Part shown: piece by piece, positions 43,667 to 53,272 of the stretch
How positions within the stretch are numbered: the first letter of the stretch is position 1
Layout of the letters: each line of letters begins with the position of its first letter
DNA from: JACDAL01 sp963849115
Lineage (GTDB): Bacteria > Actinomycetota > CADDZG01 > WHSQ01
Direction of reading: 5' to 3'
DNA length: 64,000 nt
Assembly: GCA_963849115.1 (NCBI GenBank)
Contig: CAWKGK010000005.1
Location: 1-64,000 of the forward strand
Notes under the pieces: model-generated
What the model was told of the DNA's origin: nothing
The model's input: only the letters and a program-made list of their open reading frames with translations
Databases searched by the model: none
Made by a program: the position numbers and the translations under genes

Positions 43667-45339
43667 CGTGTCCTCAGGAAGTCTCTTCCAACGACGATTG
43701 TCAGGTCCACGATACCCTGCCCCTGGGACGAGACCTGCACCTTGCCGGTCCCCAACAGGACCCGCGCCTCCCGCGCCACCGCGATGCCTTCCGGCGAAGA
43801 GTCGTAGCTGATGATGCGAGTCGAGTAATAGTCGAGCCGGTCGGCGTTGGCCGAAAGGGTGACCTGAAAACCGTGCCCCACAAGCTTTTCTGCCACGTCG
43901 ACGCCGATACCGGGAACCCCGTTGCCGTTGAGGACTTGGACCCGGCTGAGGTCGGCGGCCAGATCCGTCTCCCCGACTGTCTCTCCTACGAAGGCGCTCA
44001 GTTCATCGGGATCGGTTTCGTAGAGTTGGTCGCCGCCGACGCTCACCTCTTTGACCGGGAGGTTGGCGAGCGTCCGGCTGGACGGAGGAAGCTGAGCGAG
44101 GTCTGAGAGAAAATCACCAACGGGCGCGGTGGCAGCAGAAGTGCCCAGCGGGGGCTCGGCGTCCGCAACGGCGCTTGTGAGGGCTCCCGAATCATCTGAG
44201 TACTGGTTCAGGACGCCATTCCAGAGCGCCAGGTGACGACCCCCGAGCTCGGCATCGTCGCCTTCGATTCCCGGTCTGAAGAGCAACGACACGAGCTCGT
44301 CGGGCGCCAATTGCTGGGGTCCTTGTGGGATCAGAACCCGAGCCTGCTCCTCCCCCACCTCAACCCGCAGCTCGGAGGGAACATCCACCGCTACCTCACC
44401 GATGCCCTGAAATAGGGCCAGGGCCCCCGGCGGTGTGAGCCGCAGCCGATCATCCACCGGCACCCCAAGAAGAGTCTCGGTGCTGACCTCGAGCAGTGAG
44501 GGGCCGGACCCCAGCGCCTCGCCGATGCCCAGCAATCCCCGGCCCGGCACCTCGGTGGCGGTATGGGCGGGGATATAGACGACCGAGCCCTCATTCGTCT
44601 CGGAGTTCAGGGACAGAAGGGTCATCCAGACGGCCTCAGACGATCGCTTTTCGGTGGTGCCATAGAGAAGAACAGTCCTGACCGGATCCGCGATCGGGGC
44701 GGCCGGGGCAGCCGAACCGGCGCTCGAGCGCTGGGGATCGTCCTTGAGCGAGGGAGCCAGAACGATCGCAGCAGCGGCCAGCGCCAGCAGCGCCCCGGTC
44801 ACGCCCAGGAAGAGGCGAATGCGGGAGCGGCGCTGCGCCCGGGCGGTGCGCCGGGGGCCCAGCACGGGCGGGAGGACGGGGTCTCGGCCGAGGCCCCCAG
44901 GCTCCGAAGAGCCGTCCGCCGAATCCTCGGGGACTGCCTGATCCTCTGCCACCCGTAGGTGCCGGCCGCCCTTGCGCCGGGGGGCCGGGGCGTACTCGAT
45001 TGGCAGCTCGTCGCGTTGCTCAGCCGGCTCCTCCGCCGATTCGGGCTCCGTTCCGAAGCCCTCCGGAAGGAGCGTTCGCCGCCCGCTCAGCCACGACCGC
45101 CGGGGGGAAGATCCCTGCACATTGGGAGCAGGCTCGGGCTCGGGTTCGGGCTCGGGCTCGGGCTCGGAGGCATCCGCCGGCACGGCTTTTTGCTTTCCTT
45201 GCCACCAACGCCGGCGTCGGGGCTTCGCCTCGTCGTCCGCCTCCGGTTGCCTCTCGGCCTGATCCTCTTCGGCAGAAGAGGGCTCGTCGGACCCCATCAA
45301 CTCATCCAGCAGATCGGGGAGCTGACGGTGATCAGACAT
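43663..45339 (-). CDS. LCP-family protein with LytR_C domain
   Basis: 558 residues. A long polar cytoplasmic part (1-170) contains an (EP) repeat near residue 60. A helix (RIRLFLGVTGALLALAAAAI, about 174-195) follows. The extracytoplasmic part has a divergent LytR-CpsA-Psr-like domain (TVLLYGTTEKRSSEAVWMTL, LRLTPPGALALFQGIGEVAV) and a C-terminal LytR_C domain (RVQVLNGNGVPGIGVDVAEK). LCP enzymes attach glycans to peptidoglycan. The usual Arg-rich LCP pocket is hard to see, so catalysis is not certain. It overlaps nadD by 8 bp and rsfS by 4. Confidence 0.75.
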   Translation of the reverse strand: MSDHRQLPDLLDELMGSDEPSSAEEDQAERQPEADDEAKPRRRRWWQGKQKAVPADASEPEPEPEPEPEPAPNVQGSSPRRSWLSGRRTLLPEGFGTEPESAEEPAEQRDELPIEYAPAPRRKGGRHLRVAEDQAVPEDSADGSSEPGGLGRDPVLPPVLGPRRTARAQRRSRIRLFLGVTGALLALAAAAIVLAPSLKDDPQRSSAGSAAPAAPIADPVRTVLLYGTTEKRSSEAVWMTLLSLNSETNEGSVVYIPAHTATEVPGRGLLGIGEALGSGPSLLEVSTETLLGVPVDDRLRLTPPGALALFQGIGEVAVDVPSELRVEVGEEQARVLIPQGPQQLAPDELVSLLFRPGIEGDDAELGGRHLALWNGVLNQYSDDSGALTSAVADAEPPLGTSAATAPVGDFLSDLAQLPPSSRTLANLPVKEVSVGGDQLYETDPDELSAFVGETVGETDLAADLSRVQVLNGNGVPGIGVDVAEKLVGHGFQVTLSANADRLDYYSTRIISYDSSPEGIAVAREARVLLGTGKVQVSSQGQGIVDLTIVVGRDFLRTR

Positions 45340-45967
45340 CGTCGCCTCTGTCCCCCTCGGTGAGGTAGAGCCCGTGCTCCGAGATGTAGCGGCCGACCGA
45401 CGCCGGCACCAGGTACTCGATGGGTCGCCCGGTCCTCACCCGCTCCCGAATGTCGGTCGACGAGATGTCGATGCGGGGCATCTCCAGAACGTGAATGTGG
45501 GGCCATCCCGGCTGAGGGCGCAGCTTTGCGAGGTCGAAGCCGGGCCGGGTCACGGCGATGATCTCGGCGAGCTTCTCGAGCCCCTCAAAGCGATGCCAGG
45601 TGTCGAGCTTCAGCACCGCGTCGGCGCCGATGATGAAGAAGAGGTCGGTGTCCTCGCCGTGAAAATCACGCAGCGCCTGCATCGTGTCGATCGTGAAGGT
45701 GGGGCCGATCCGGTCGATCTCCATGCGCGAGGCGGCGAAGCGGCGGTTCGGCGCGGTTCCGATGATCGTCATCTGGTAGCGGTCCTCGGCGTTGGAGAAG
45801 GAGTCCTTCTGCCACGGTTGCCCCGTGGGGACAAACAACACCAGGTCGAGGCGAAGCTTGTGGAGCGCTTCTGAGGCCGCGATGAGGTGGCCGATGTGAA
45901 TGGGATCGAACGTCCCTCCCAGCACTCCGACCCTCGACGCCTGCCGCCACTCCTGATCCATGCCCAT
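45332..45967 (-). CDS. nadD: Nicotinate-nucleotide adenylyltransferase
   Basis: 211 residues with RVGVLGGTFDPIHIGHLIAA (the GGTFDPxHxGH nucleotidyltransferase motif), FVPTGQPWQKD, FIIGADAVLKLDTWHRFEGL and MPRIDISSTDIRERVRTGRP (the ISST motif), the full NadD set. It joins ATP and nicotinate mononucleotide to make deamido-NAD in the cytoplasm. The order nadD-LCP-rsfS is common in actinobacteria. The upstream gap of 260 bp to proA with a hairpin suggests its own promoter. Confidence 0.92.
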   Translation of the reverse strand: MGMDQEWRQASRVGVLGGTFDPIHIGHLIAASEALHKLRLDLVLFVPTGQPWQKDSFSNAEDRYQMTIIGTAPNRRFAASRMEIDRIGPTFTIDTMQALRDFHGEDTDLFFIIGADAVLKLDTWHRFEGLEKLAEIIAVTRPGFDLAKLRPQPGWPHIHVLEMPRIDISSTDIRERVRTGRPIEYLVPASVGRYISEHGLYLTEGDRGDDV

Positions 45968-46151
45968 AGCTAACCGGATTCCGGCCCCGACATGCCGGAA
46001 TAGGGGTGCCCGCCACGTTCATCCCGAAGTTCATCTCAACGCTCAGGTCGGTTCACCGGGAGTCCAACTTGAGCCTTTAGCTTCTGGGACATCCCCGGCT
46101 GTGAGCGACGGGCTCAGATCATTCCCCCGACTGAGATCCAAGCTCGGCCTT

Positions 46152-46179
46152 GGAAGGGGGCCTCCCCGGGCCCCCTTCC
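46152..46179 (-). terminator. GC-rich hairpin after proA
   Basis: GGAAGGGGGCC (46152-46162) and GGCCCCCTTCC (46169-46179) form an 11-bp perfect stem with a six-base loop, about 50 bp past the proA stop. A T-rich run follows only on the plus strand, so on the minus strand it would act without a U-tract. Confidence 0.6.
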
Positions 46180-46226
46180 TTCTTTTCCCACCCCAGGCTC
46201 CCGTCCCGGCCCGAGCCTCCCGGCGT

Positions 46227-47483
46227 CTACTCCTTGACCTGGCCCGTGCCCCAGACCACGCTCTTGATGGAGGTCAGCTCCCGGGCACCCATCGGGCCGC
46301 GGGCGTGCAGCTTTTGGGTCGAGATGCCGATCTCCGCCCCGAATCCGAACTCTCCGCCGTCGGAGAACCGGGTCGAGGCGTTGACGAACACCGATCCGGA
46401 GTCCACCTCGCGGACAAACCGGGCCGCGGCCTCGGCGTCTTGCGTGACGATGGCCTCTGCGTTTGAGGTTCCGTAACGGTTGATGTGCTCGATCGCCTCG
46501 TCCAAGGAATCGACTACTCGGACGGCCATGACCAGGGCCAGGTACTCCGTGGCCCAATCCTCCTCGGTTGCCTCGGCAGCCGAGGGATGAGCCTTCCGGG
46601 CGCGCTCGTCGCCCCGCACCTCGACGCCGGCACCGGCGAGCTGCTCGAGACAGTCCGGAAGCCAGTCGGCCGCGAGTTGCTCGTGCACGAGCAGCGTCTC
46701 AGCCGCGTTGCAAACGCTGGGGCGCTGCGTCTTGGCATTGACCACGATGCGGCGGGCCATGGCGGGCTCGGCGGCGGCATCGACGTAGACGTGGCAGTTG
46801 CCGTCGCCGTCGAGGATGAACGGCACGGTGGCGTTGGCCTCGATGCTCTCGATCAGGACCCGCCCGCCGCGAGGCACGAGCAGGTCGATGAAGCCCTTGG
46901 AGCGCATCAGCTCGAGAGCGGCGGCGCGGCTGGTGTCTCCCACGAGCTGCACGGCGTCGGCGGGAAAGCCTGCCGCCTCCAGGCCATTGCGAAGCGCATT
47001 TGCGACCGCCTGGTTGGAGCGCTGCGCGATCGAGGAGCCTCTCAAGATGCAGGCGTTGCCGGCCTTGAGGCACAGCCCGGCGACGTCTGTCGTGACGTTG
47101 GGACGCGCCTCGTAAATCACCGCGACCACGCCCAGAGGAACCCTGACCCTCTGAATCCTCAGCCCTGAGGGCCTGGCCCACTCCTCGACCACCTCGCCCA
47201 CCGGATCGGGTTGAGCGGAGACCGCCTCGAGCGCCTCGCGCATCGTATCGAGGCGCGCCTCGGTCAGCGTGAGCCGGTCGACGACGGTCCGGGACTCGCC
47301 TCTTTCGGCGGCTGCGGACAGGTCCGCGGCGTTGGCCTCGAGGATCTCCTCACGAGCAGCGATCAGCGCGCCGGCCATGCCCTCAAGCACCGCATCTCTC
47401 TGCTCTCCCGAAGACCGCGCGACCACCGCAGCCACCCGGCGGGCACGCTTGCAGACCTCTGCGACTCCCTTCAGCGCACTCAC
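46227..47483 (-). CDS. proA: Glutamate-5-semialdehyde dehydrogenase
   Basis: 418 residues of the ALDH-like ProA family. IQRVRVPLGVVAVIYEARPN and SLCLKAGNACILRGSS-like GLCLKAGNACILRGSS form the NADP-binding part, and RPSVCNAAETLLVHEQLA holds the catalytic Cys (VCNAAET). LHARGPMGARELTSIKSVVW is the conserved C-terminus. It reduces glutamyl-5-phosphate in proline synthesis. The start overlaps the proB stop (4 bp), so the pair is coupled, as the unstable intermediate would favour. Confidence 0.93.
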   Translation of the reverse strand: MSALKGVAEVCKRARRVAAVVARSSGEQRDAVLEGMAGALIAAREEILEANAADLSAAAERGESRTVVDRLTLTEARLDTMREALEAVSAQPDPVGEVVEEWARPSGLRIQRVRVPLGVVAVIYEARPNVTTDVAGLCLKAGNACILRGSSIAQRSNQAVANALRNGLEAAGFPADAVQLVGDTSRAAALELMRSKGFIDLLVPRGGRVLIESIEANATVPFILDGDGNCHVYVDAAAEPAMARRIVVNAKTQRPSVCNAAETLLVHEQLAADWLPDCLEQLAGAGVEVRGDERARKAHPSAAEATEEDWATEYLALVMAVRVVDSLDEAIEHINRYGTSNAEAIVTQDAEAAARFVREVDSGSVFVNASTRFSDGGEFGFGAEIGISTQKLHARGPMGARELTSIKSVVWGTGQVKE

Positions 47484-48586
47484 TCCTCCAGCACGACGAG
47501 CTCGTCGATGTGGATCACTTCGGCCCCCGATGTCCCCGCGGTCGACCGGCCCGCCGCCGCCTCCAGGTCGGCGGCGCCGTAGCGCACCAGGCCGCGGGCG
47601 AACACCTTTCCTTCGGGATCACAGACATCGACCGCGTTCCCCGGGCCGAAGTCGCCTCGCACCCCCGTGACGCCGACCGCCAGCAGGCTCCTCTTGTGAC
47701 GGGCGACCGCCTGATGCGCCCCCTCGTCGACCACCACTGTCCCCCTGGGGGGCTGAGCGAAGGCGATCCACAGACGGCGGGCGGAGATGCGGTGGGGGCG
47801 GGGCCGGAAATAGGTGCCGAGCCGGTCCCCGGCGAGAATCTTGTCGAGGATCTGAGGCTCCGAGGCGTCGGCGATGACCACCGCGGCCCCCGAGAACGTC
47901 GCCACCCACGCAGCCGCCAGCTTGGAGGCCATGCCCCCGCTTCCGAGCTCTGTGCCTCGTCCGCCCGCCCGCCGCTCGAGCTCGGGCGTGATCCGGTCGA
48001 CCTCGTCGATCAAGGGGGCGGAGGGGTCCTGCCTCGGGTCTGAGACGTGGAGGCCCTTGGCGTCGGTCAGGAGCACCAGGAGACGGGCCCGCGCCAGGTT
48101 GGCTACGAGGGCGGCGAGCCGGTCGTTGTCGCCGAAGCCGATCTCGTCGGTGGCGACGGTGTCGTTCTCATTGACGACCGGCAACGCCCCCAGCGCCAGC
48201 AGCCTGTCCAGAGTGTTACGGGCGTTGAGGTAGTGAGAGCGATGCATGAAGTCGTAGCGCGTCAGGAGCATCTGGGCGGCGACGAGGCCGTGCTCGGCCA
48301 GCCCGGCCGAGTAGCGCGCGAGCAGGCGGCCCTGTCCCACGGCGGCCGCGGCCTGCAGGGTCGGCATGTCTGAGGGGCGAGCCTGCAGGCGGAGGGGGGC
48401 CAGACCGGCGGCGATTGCGCCCGAGGACACGAGGATTGCCTCGATCCCGTCTAAGCGGGCCCGGGCCATACCGGCGCACAGAGAGGCAATGCGCTCGGAG
48501 TCGAGAGCGCCGTCTGGGCCGATCAGGGAGGCGCTGCCGATCTTGACGACAAGCCGGTCCCCCGGTTTCAGCTCAGCCCGTGACAC
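47480..48586 (-). CDS. proB: Glutamate 5-kinase with PUA domain
   Basis: 368 residues from a GTG at 48586, overlapping the obg stop by 14 bp. RLVVKIGSASLIGPDG (phosphate loop), AILVSSGAIAAGL, VVNENDTVATDEIGFGDNDR (substrate and magnesium site) and ELGSGGMASKLAAAWVAT mark the amino-acid kinase domain. A C-terminal PUA domain (about 275-350, GTVVVDEGAHQAVARHKRSL) is present. First step of proline synthesis and usually feedback-inhibited by proline. The long frame back to 48787 lies wholly in obg and is rejected. Confidence 0.92.
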   Translation of the reverse strand: MSRAELKPGDRLVVKIGSASLIGPDGALDSERIASLCAGMARARLDGIEAILVSSGAIAAGLAPLRLQARPSDMPTLQAAAAVGQGRLLARYSAGLAEHGLVAAQMLLTRYDFMHRSHYLNARNTLDRLLALGALPVVNENDTVATDEIGFGDNDRLAALVANLARARLLVLLTDAKGLHVSDPRQDPSAPLIDEVDRITPELERRAGGRGTELGSGGMASKLAAAWVATFSGAAVVIADASEPQILDKILAGDRLGTYFRPRPHRISARRLWIAFAQPPRGTVVVDEGAHQAVARHKRSLLAVGVTGVRGDFGPGNAVDVCDPEGKVFARGLVRYGAADLEAAAGRSTAGTSGAEVIHIDELVVLEE

Positions 48587-49832
48587 TGCCTGCCTCGGGC
48601 TCGAAGTCGAACGCCACCTCTCCGATGCGGACCTCGTCCCCCTTCCGGGCGCCGGCCCGCTCAAGAGCGCGCTCCACTCCCATAGAGATGAGCGCGCGCT
48701 GAAGCCTGGCCACGGAATCATCGTCGTCGAGGTCTGAGACCACAACCGCTCGCTCGGGCCGGGCGCCGCGCACGCGCCACGACGCATCCTCTCTCACCAC
48801 GGTAATGGGCTGCTCGGAGACGGTGTGGCGGACGTAGCCGACGGGGGCCGGCCTCAACTCCCGGGCGCGCTTGACCTCCTCATCCAGACGCCACACCAGC
48901 GCCTCGATGCCCTCGCCGGTGACTGCGGAGATGAACATGGAATCGGGCCGGCGAGAACGCACCGCTGCGGCCGATTCGCCGGCGACGTCCGACTTGGCGG
49001 CGACGACGACAGAAGGTCTGGCGGCGAGGTCGGGGTCGAAGGCCTCCACCTCTCCCTTGAGCACATCGACGTCGTCGAGGGGGTCGCGGTCGGTGGCGGC
49101 GAGATCGATCATGTAGCAGAGCACGGCGGCTCGACTGACGTGGCGCAGAAAGCGATGGCCGAGGCCTTTGCCGAGATGCGCTCCGGGGATAAGGCCGGGG
49201 ATATCGGCCACCACAAAAGTGTCATCGCCTGCCCTCACCACTCCGAGGTTGGGGATCGTGGTGGTGAAGGGGTAGTCGGCGATGCGCGGCCGGGCGGCCG
49301 AGATGCGTGAGATCAAAGTCGATTTGCCGGCGTTCGGGAAGCCGACCAGGCCGACATCGGCCAGCAGCCGCAGCTCGAGCCGCAACCTCTTGTCCTCGCC
49401 CGGCTCCCCTTTTTGCGCATAGTTGGGTGCTCGCCTGGTGGGAGTTGCGTAGCGGGCATTGCCCCGGCCCCCGCGGCCCCCGCGCGCCGCCACGAGCTCG
49501 TCACCGGCACCGGCCAAGTCTGCGATGAAGACGTCTCCATCGAAGACCACGGTCCCGGTGGGAACCGGCACCAAACGGTCCGCGCCGCGCACTCCGTGTC
49601 TTCTCTTTCCCGCGCCGTGTCCGCCGCGCCCGGCTTTGATATGAGGGTGGTGTTGAAACTCCAGAAGGGTCCCGACCGATCCGTCGGCGCGCAGCACAAC
49701 GCTTCCCCCATCGCCCCCATCGCCCCCGTCCGGACCCCCCTTGGGCTTGTAGGGCTCGTGATGGAAGGATGCCGCGCCGTTGCCTCCGGCACCGGCCGAT
49801 ACCTCGATCGCGGCCTCGTCGACGAAGGCCAT
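48573..49832 (-). CDS. obg: Obg GTPase
   Basis: 419 residues. The Obg fold (FVDEAAIEVSAGAGGNGAAS, PKGGPDGGDGGDGGSV) comes first. The G domain follows with GLVGFPNAGKSTLISRI (G1), FTTTIPNLGVV (G2), VADIPGLIPGA (G3), VAAKSD (G4, in place of the usual NKxD) and SAVTGEGIE (G5). A C-terminal OCT domain ends the protein (about 330-415). It acts in 50S subunit assembly and stress control. It follows rplU and rpmA, the usual neighbour set. The G4 change from Asn to Ala is the only oddity. Confidence 0.93.
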   Translation of the reverse strand: MAFVDEAAIEVSAGAGGNGAASFHHEPYKPKGGPDGGDGGDGGSVVLRADGSVGTLLEFQHHPHIKAGRGGHGAGKRRHGVRGADRLVPVPTGTVVFDGDVFIADLAGAGDELVAARGGRGGRGNARYATPTRRAPNYAQKGEPGEDKRLRLELRLLADVGLVGFPNAGKSTLISRISAARPRIADYPFTTTIPNLGVVRAGDDTFVVADIPGLIPGAHLGKGLGHRFLRHVSRAAVLCYMIDLAATDRDPLDDVDVLKGEVEAFDPDLAARPSVVVAAKSDVAGESAAAVRSRRPDSMFISAVTGEGIEALVWRLDEEVKRARELRPAPVGYVRHTVSEQPITVVREDASWRVRGARPERAVVVSDLDDDDSVARLQRALISMGVERALERAGARKGDEVRIGEVAFDFEPEAGSVTG

Positions 49833-49924
49833 GAAACTCCCCGCAGACTTAGTGCCCCGTCGCGGAAATTATCGTCACATTCGAGCGCCTCTGCATCACC
49901 GATGGCTGCGTTTCTCGTCGCTCA

Positions 49925-49941
49925 CGTACCTTCCAGGTACG
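49925..49941. other. Short palindrome between rpmA and obg
   Basis: CGTACCT-TCC-AGGTACG is a perfect 7-bp stem with a 3-base loop in the 181-bp gap between rpmA and obg. It may lower read-through or stabilise the rplU-rpmA message. No other feature is seen in this gap. Confidence 0.4.
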
Positions 49942-50013
49942 CTCGCTCCTCGTGCCTTGCCCTCGGCGCGCAGGGACGCTCTCGGTGTTGGCGCTAATTT
50001 CGCTCCGGACCAC

Positions 50014-50265
50014 CTAGTCGGTGAGGACGCTTACCACACGACGGTCGCGCGACCGGTGAAACGAGACGATGCCGTCGGCCTTGGCGAACAGAGTGTCGTC
50101 CGAGCCGCGGCCGACGTTCAGCCCCGGATGCCAGCGGGTCCCCCGCTGGCGCACGATGATCGAGCCTGCGCGCGCGCTCTGGCCACCGTGGACCTTGACG
50201 CCCAGGCGCTTGCCGGCGGAGTCGCGGCCGTTGCGGGAGGAAGCCGCCCCCTTCTTGTGAGCCAT
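50014..50265 (-). CDS. rpmA: 50S ribosomal protein L27
   Basis: 83 residues, MAHKKGAASSRNGRDSAGKR with LGVKVHGGQSARAGSIIVRQ and WHPGLNVGRGSDDTLFAKAD, the complete bL27 sequence. The N-terminus begins directly at AHKKG, so no processed leader of the Firmicutes type is present. It starts 12 bp after rplU. Confidence 0.96.
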   Translation of the reverse strand: MAHKKGAASSRNGRDSAGKRLGVKVHGGQSARAGSIIVRQRGTRWHPGLNVGRGSDDTLFAKADGIVSFHRSRDRRVVSVLTD

Positions 50266-50277
50266 GTCCTTGCTCCT

Positions 50278-50601
50278 TTAACTCTTCTTCGGGGCCAGTT
50301 TGATCCCCGATATCTCGACGCTCGTGTACGTCTGCCTGTGCCCGTTGTGGCGCCGGTAGCCGGACTTGTTCCTGAACTTGAGCACTTCGGTTTTGGGGCC
50401 GCGCGACTCGTGCAGGATCTTGGCGTCCACGGTGGCGCCCTCCAGCGCAGAGCGGCCCGAGGTCGAGCGGCCGTCGTCGTCTACCACCAGCAGCGGAGTG
50501 AATGAAAGCGTGCCGGACGAGTCCTTGACCCGTTCGATCTCGATGACGTCGCCGGGAGCGACTTTGTACTGCTTGCCGCCGGTGCGGATGACCGCGTACA
50601 T
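50278..50601 (-). CDS. rplU: 50S ribosomal protein L21
   Basis: 107 residues from the ATG at 50601. MYAVIRTGGKQYKVAPGDVI is the bL21 signature start and KFRNKSGYRRHNGHRQTYTS the RNA-binding end. TCCTGAGAGG just upstream is the ribosome-binding region. It is the first gene of the rplU-rpmA-obg-proB-proA run. A palindromic repeat lies in its 5' leader region. Confidence 0.95.
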   Translation of the reverse strand: MYAVIRTGGKQYKVAPGDVIEIERVKDSSGTLSFTPLLVVDDDGRSTSGRSALEGATVDAKILHESRGPKTEVLKFRNKSGYRRHNGHRQTYTSVEISGIKLAPKKS

Positions 50602-50657
50602 ATGCTCGAACCTCTCAGGAAATGAATGCCGAGTGGGCATGATACCAACCCATTCTC

Positions 50658-50713
50658 GCCGAGTGGTCATCAGATGACGGCCGTCCTATATGACCATCTC
50701 ACCACCACTCGGC
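50658..50713. repeat. Palindromic intergenic repeat, copy A
   Basis: GCCGAGTGGT (50658-50667) and ACCACTCGGC (50704-50713) are perfect inverted repeats 36 bp apart. The interior contains CTATATGACCATCTCACC. A related element with near-identical right half (CTATATGGTCACCTCACC, ACCACCACTCGGC) is at 56772-56820. It sits between rng and rplU. Confidence 0.75.
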
Positions 50714-50727
50714 AGCCGGGGGTCGGC

Positions 50728-52097
<1,370 letters not shown>

Positions 52098-52101
<4 letters not shown>

Positions 52102-53270
52102 AGGTAGCGCCGCATATGGATGTTGAGCAACAAGCCCACGGACAAGAAGTTGACGACCATACTCGAACCTCCGAAAGAGACAAACGGGAGTGTCAGTCCC
52201 GTGATCGGCATGATTCCCATGGTCATGCCGACGTTGATGAACAGTTGAAAGACCCACATCGTCGCAATGCCCCCGGCCACGAGGGTTCCGAAGAGATCAC
52301 GCGACAACGTGGCGATTCGAAGGGCTCTCCATAACAACAGGGCGAAGAGGCCGAGCAACGCAGCTCCTCCCACGAAACCAAGCTGCTCGGCGATCGCCGT
52401 GAAGATGAAGTCGGTGTGCTGCGCGGGCACGAAGTCCAACGTCGTTTGCGTCCTCTCCTCCGACAGGCCCTTGCCGTTGAGTCCGCCGGATGCGATGGCG
52501 ATCTTCGCCTGGGTCAGCGTCCAGCCCTCGGACTGAACATCGGGATCCTTGTCGAGAAACGCAGTTATGCGCTCGATCTGATAGGCCTGAAGAAACCCTG
52601 TCTGGAGAATCATGATGATGCCGATCAGGCCCAATATCGCCAGCGATACAAAGTGTCTGATCTTGGCACCTCCCAGCAACAGCAGGCCGGCCAGAAGCGC
52701 AAGGAACACCAGCATCGACCCGAAGTCGGGTTCTACCACGATGAGCACGCTGGGCAAGCCGACCATCAGCACCACTACGGCAACATCGCGCACCCGGATC
52801 TCACCCTTGCGCTCGCCCAGGAAGGCAGCAACGGCTATAACGGTCGTCACCTTGGCGAACTCCGAAGGCTGCACCTGGAAGAAACCGAAGTCGAACCAGC
52901 TCTGTGCCCCTCCCGCTTCGTCTCCGAGAGGTGTCAATACCAATAGCAACGAAAGCACACCGGCTCCATAAAGAAAAGGCGCCAATGCCCTTACATAGCG
53001 GTAGTCGATGAAGCTCACGATCAGCAGGATGACGGCGCCCGCGGCGGCGTAGGCGATCTGACGCTTCAGGTATTGGCTCGGATCTAGGCCTAGCGTCTGT
53101 TGCTTGGTAGCGGTGGCGGTGAAGACCATTACCGCCCCGAAAGCGCTCAGCGCCAAAGTCACCAGCAGCAGCATGGGATCGAGGTGACGTATCGGAGCCT
53201 TTCTCGCCATGCGCGCGGCGACGGGCTCTCCTCCGATGCGATCAACGGCGTCGGCGAACGTTCCCTGCAT
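52098..53270 (-). CDS. rodA: Rod-shape SEDS glycosyltransferase RodA
   Basis: 390 residues, ten or so membrane helices. WFDFGFFQVQPSEFAKVTTV, VVEPDFGSMLVFLALLAGLL and TDFIFTAIAEQLGFVGGAAL and FVSFGGSSMVVNFLSVGLLL are the SEDS-family signatures, the last with the conserved Gly-Gly-Ser. It polymerises lipid II glycan strands for the elongasome together with PBP2. A GTG at 53273 shares its base with the mrdA stop; the ATG at 53270 is chosen. It is coupled to mrdA before and rng after. Confidence 0.92.
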
Positions 53271-53272
53271 CA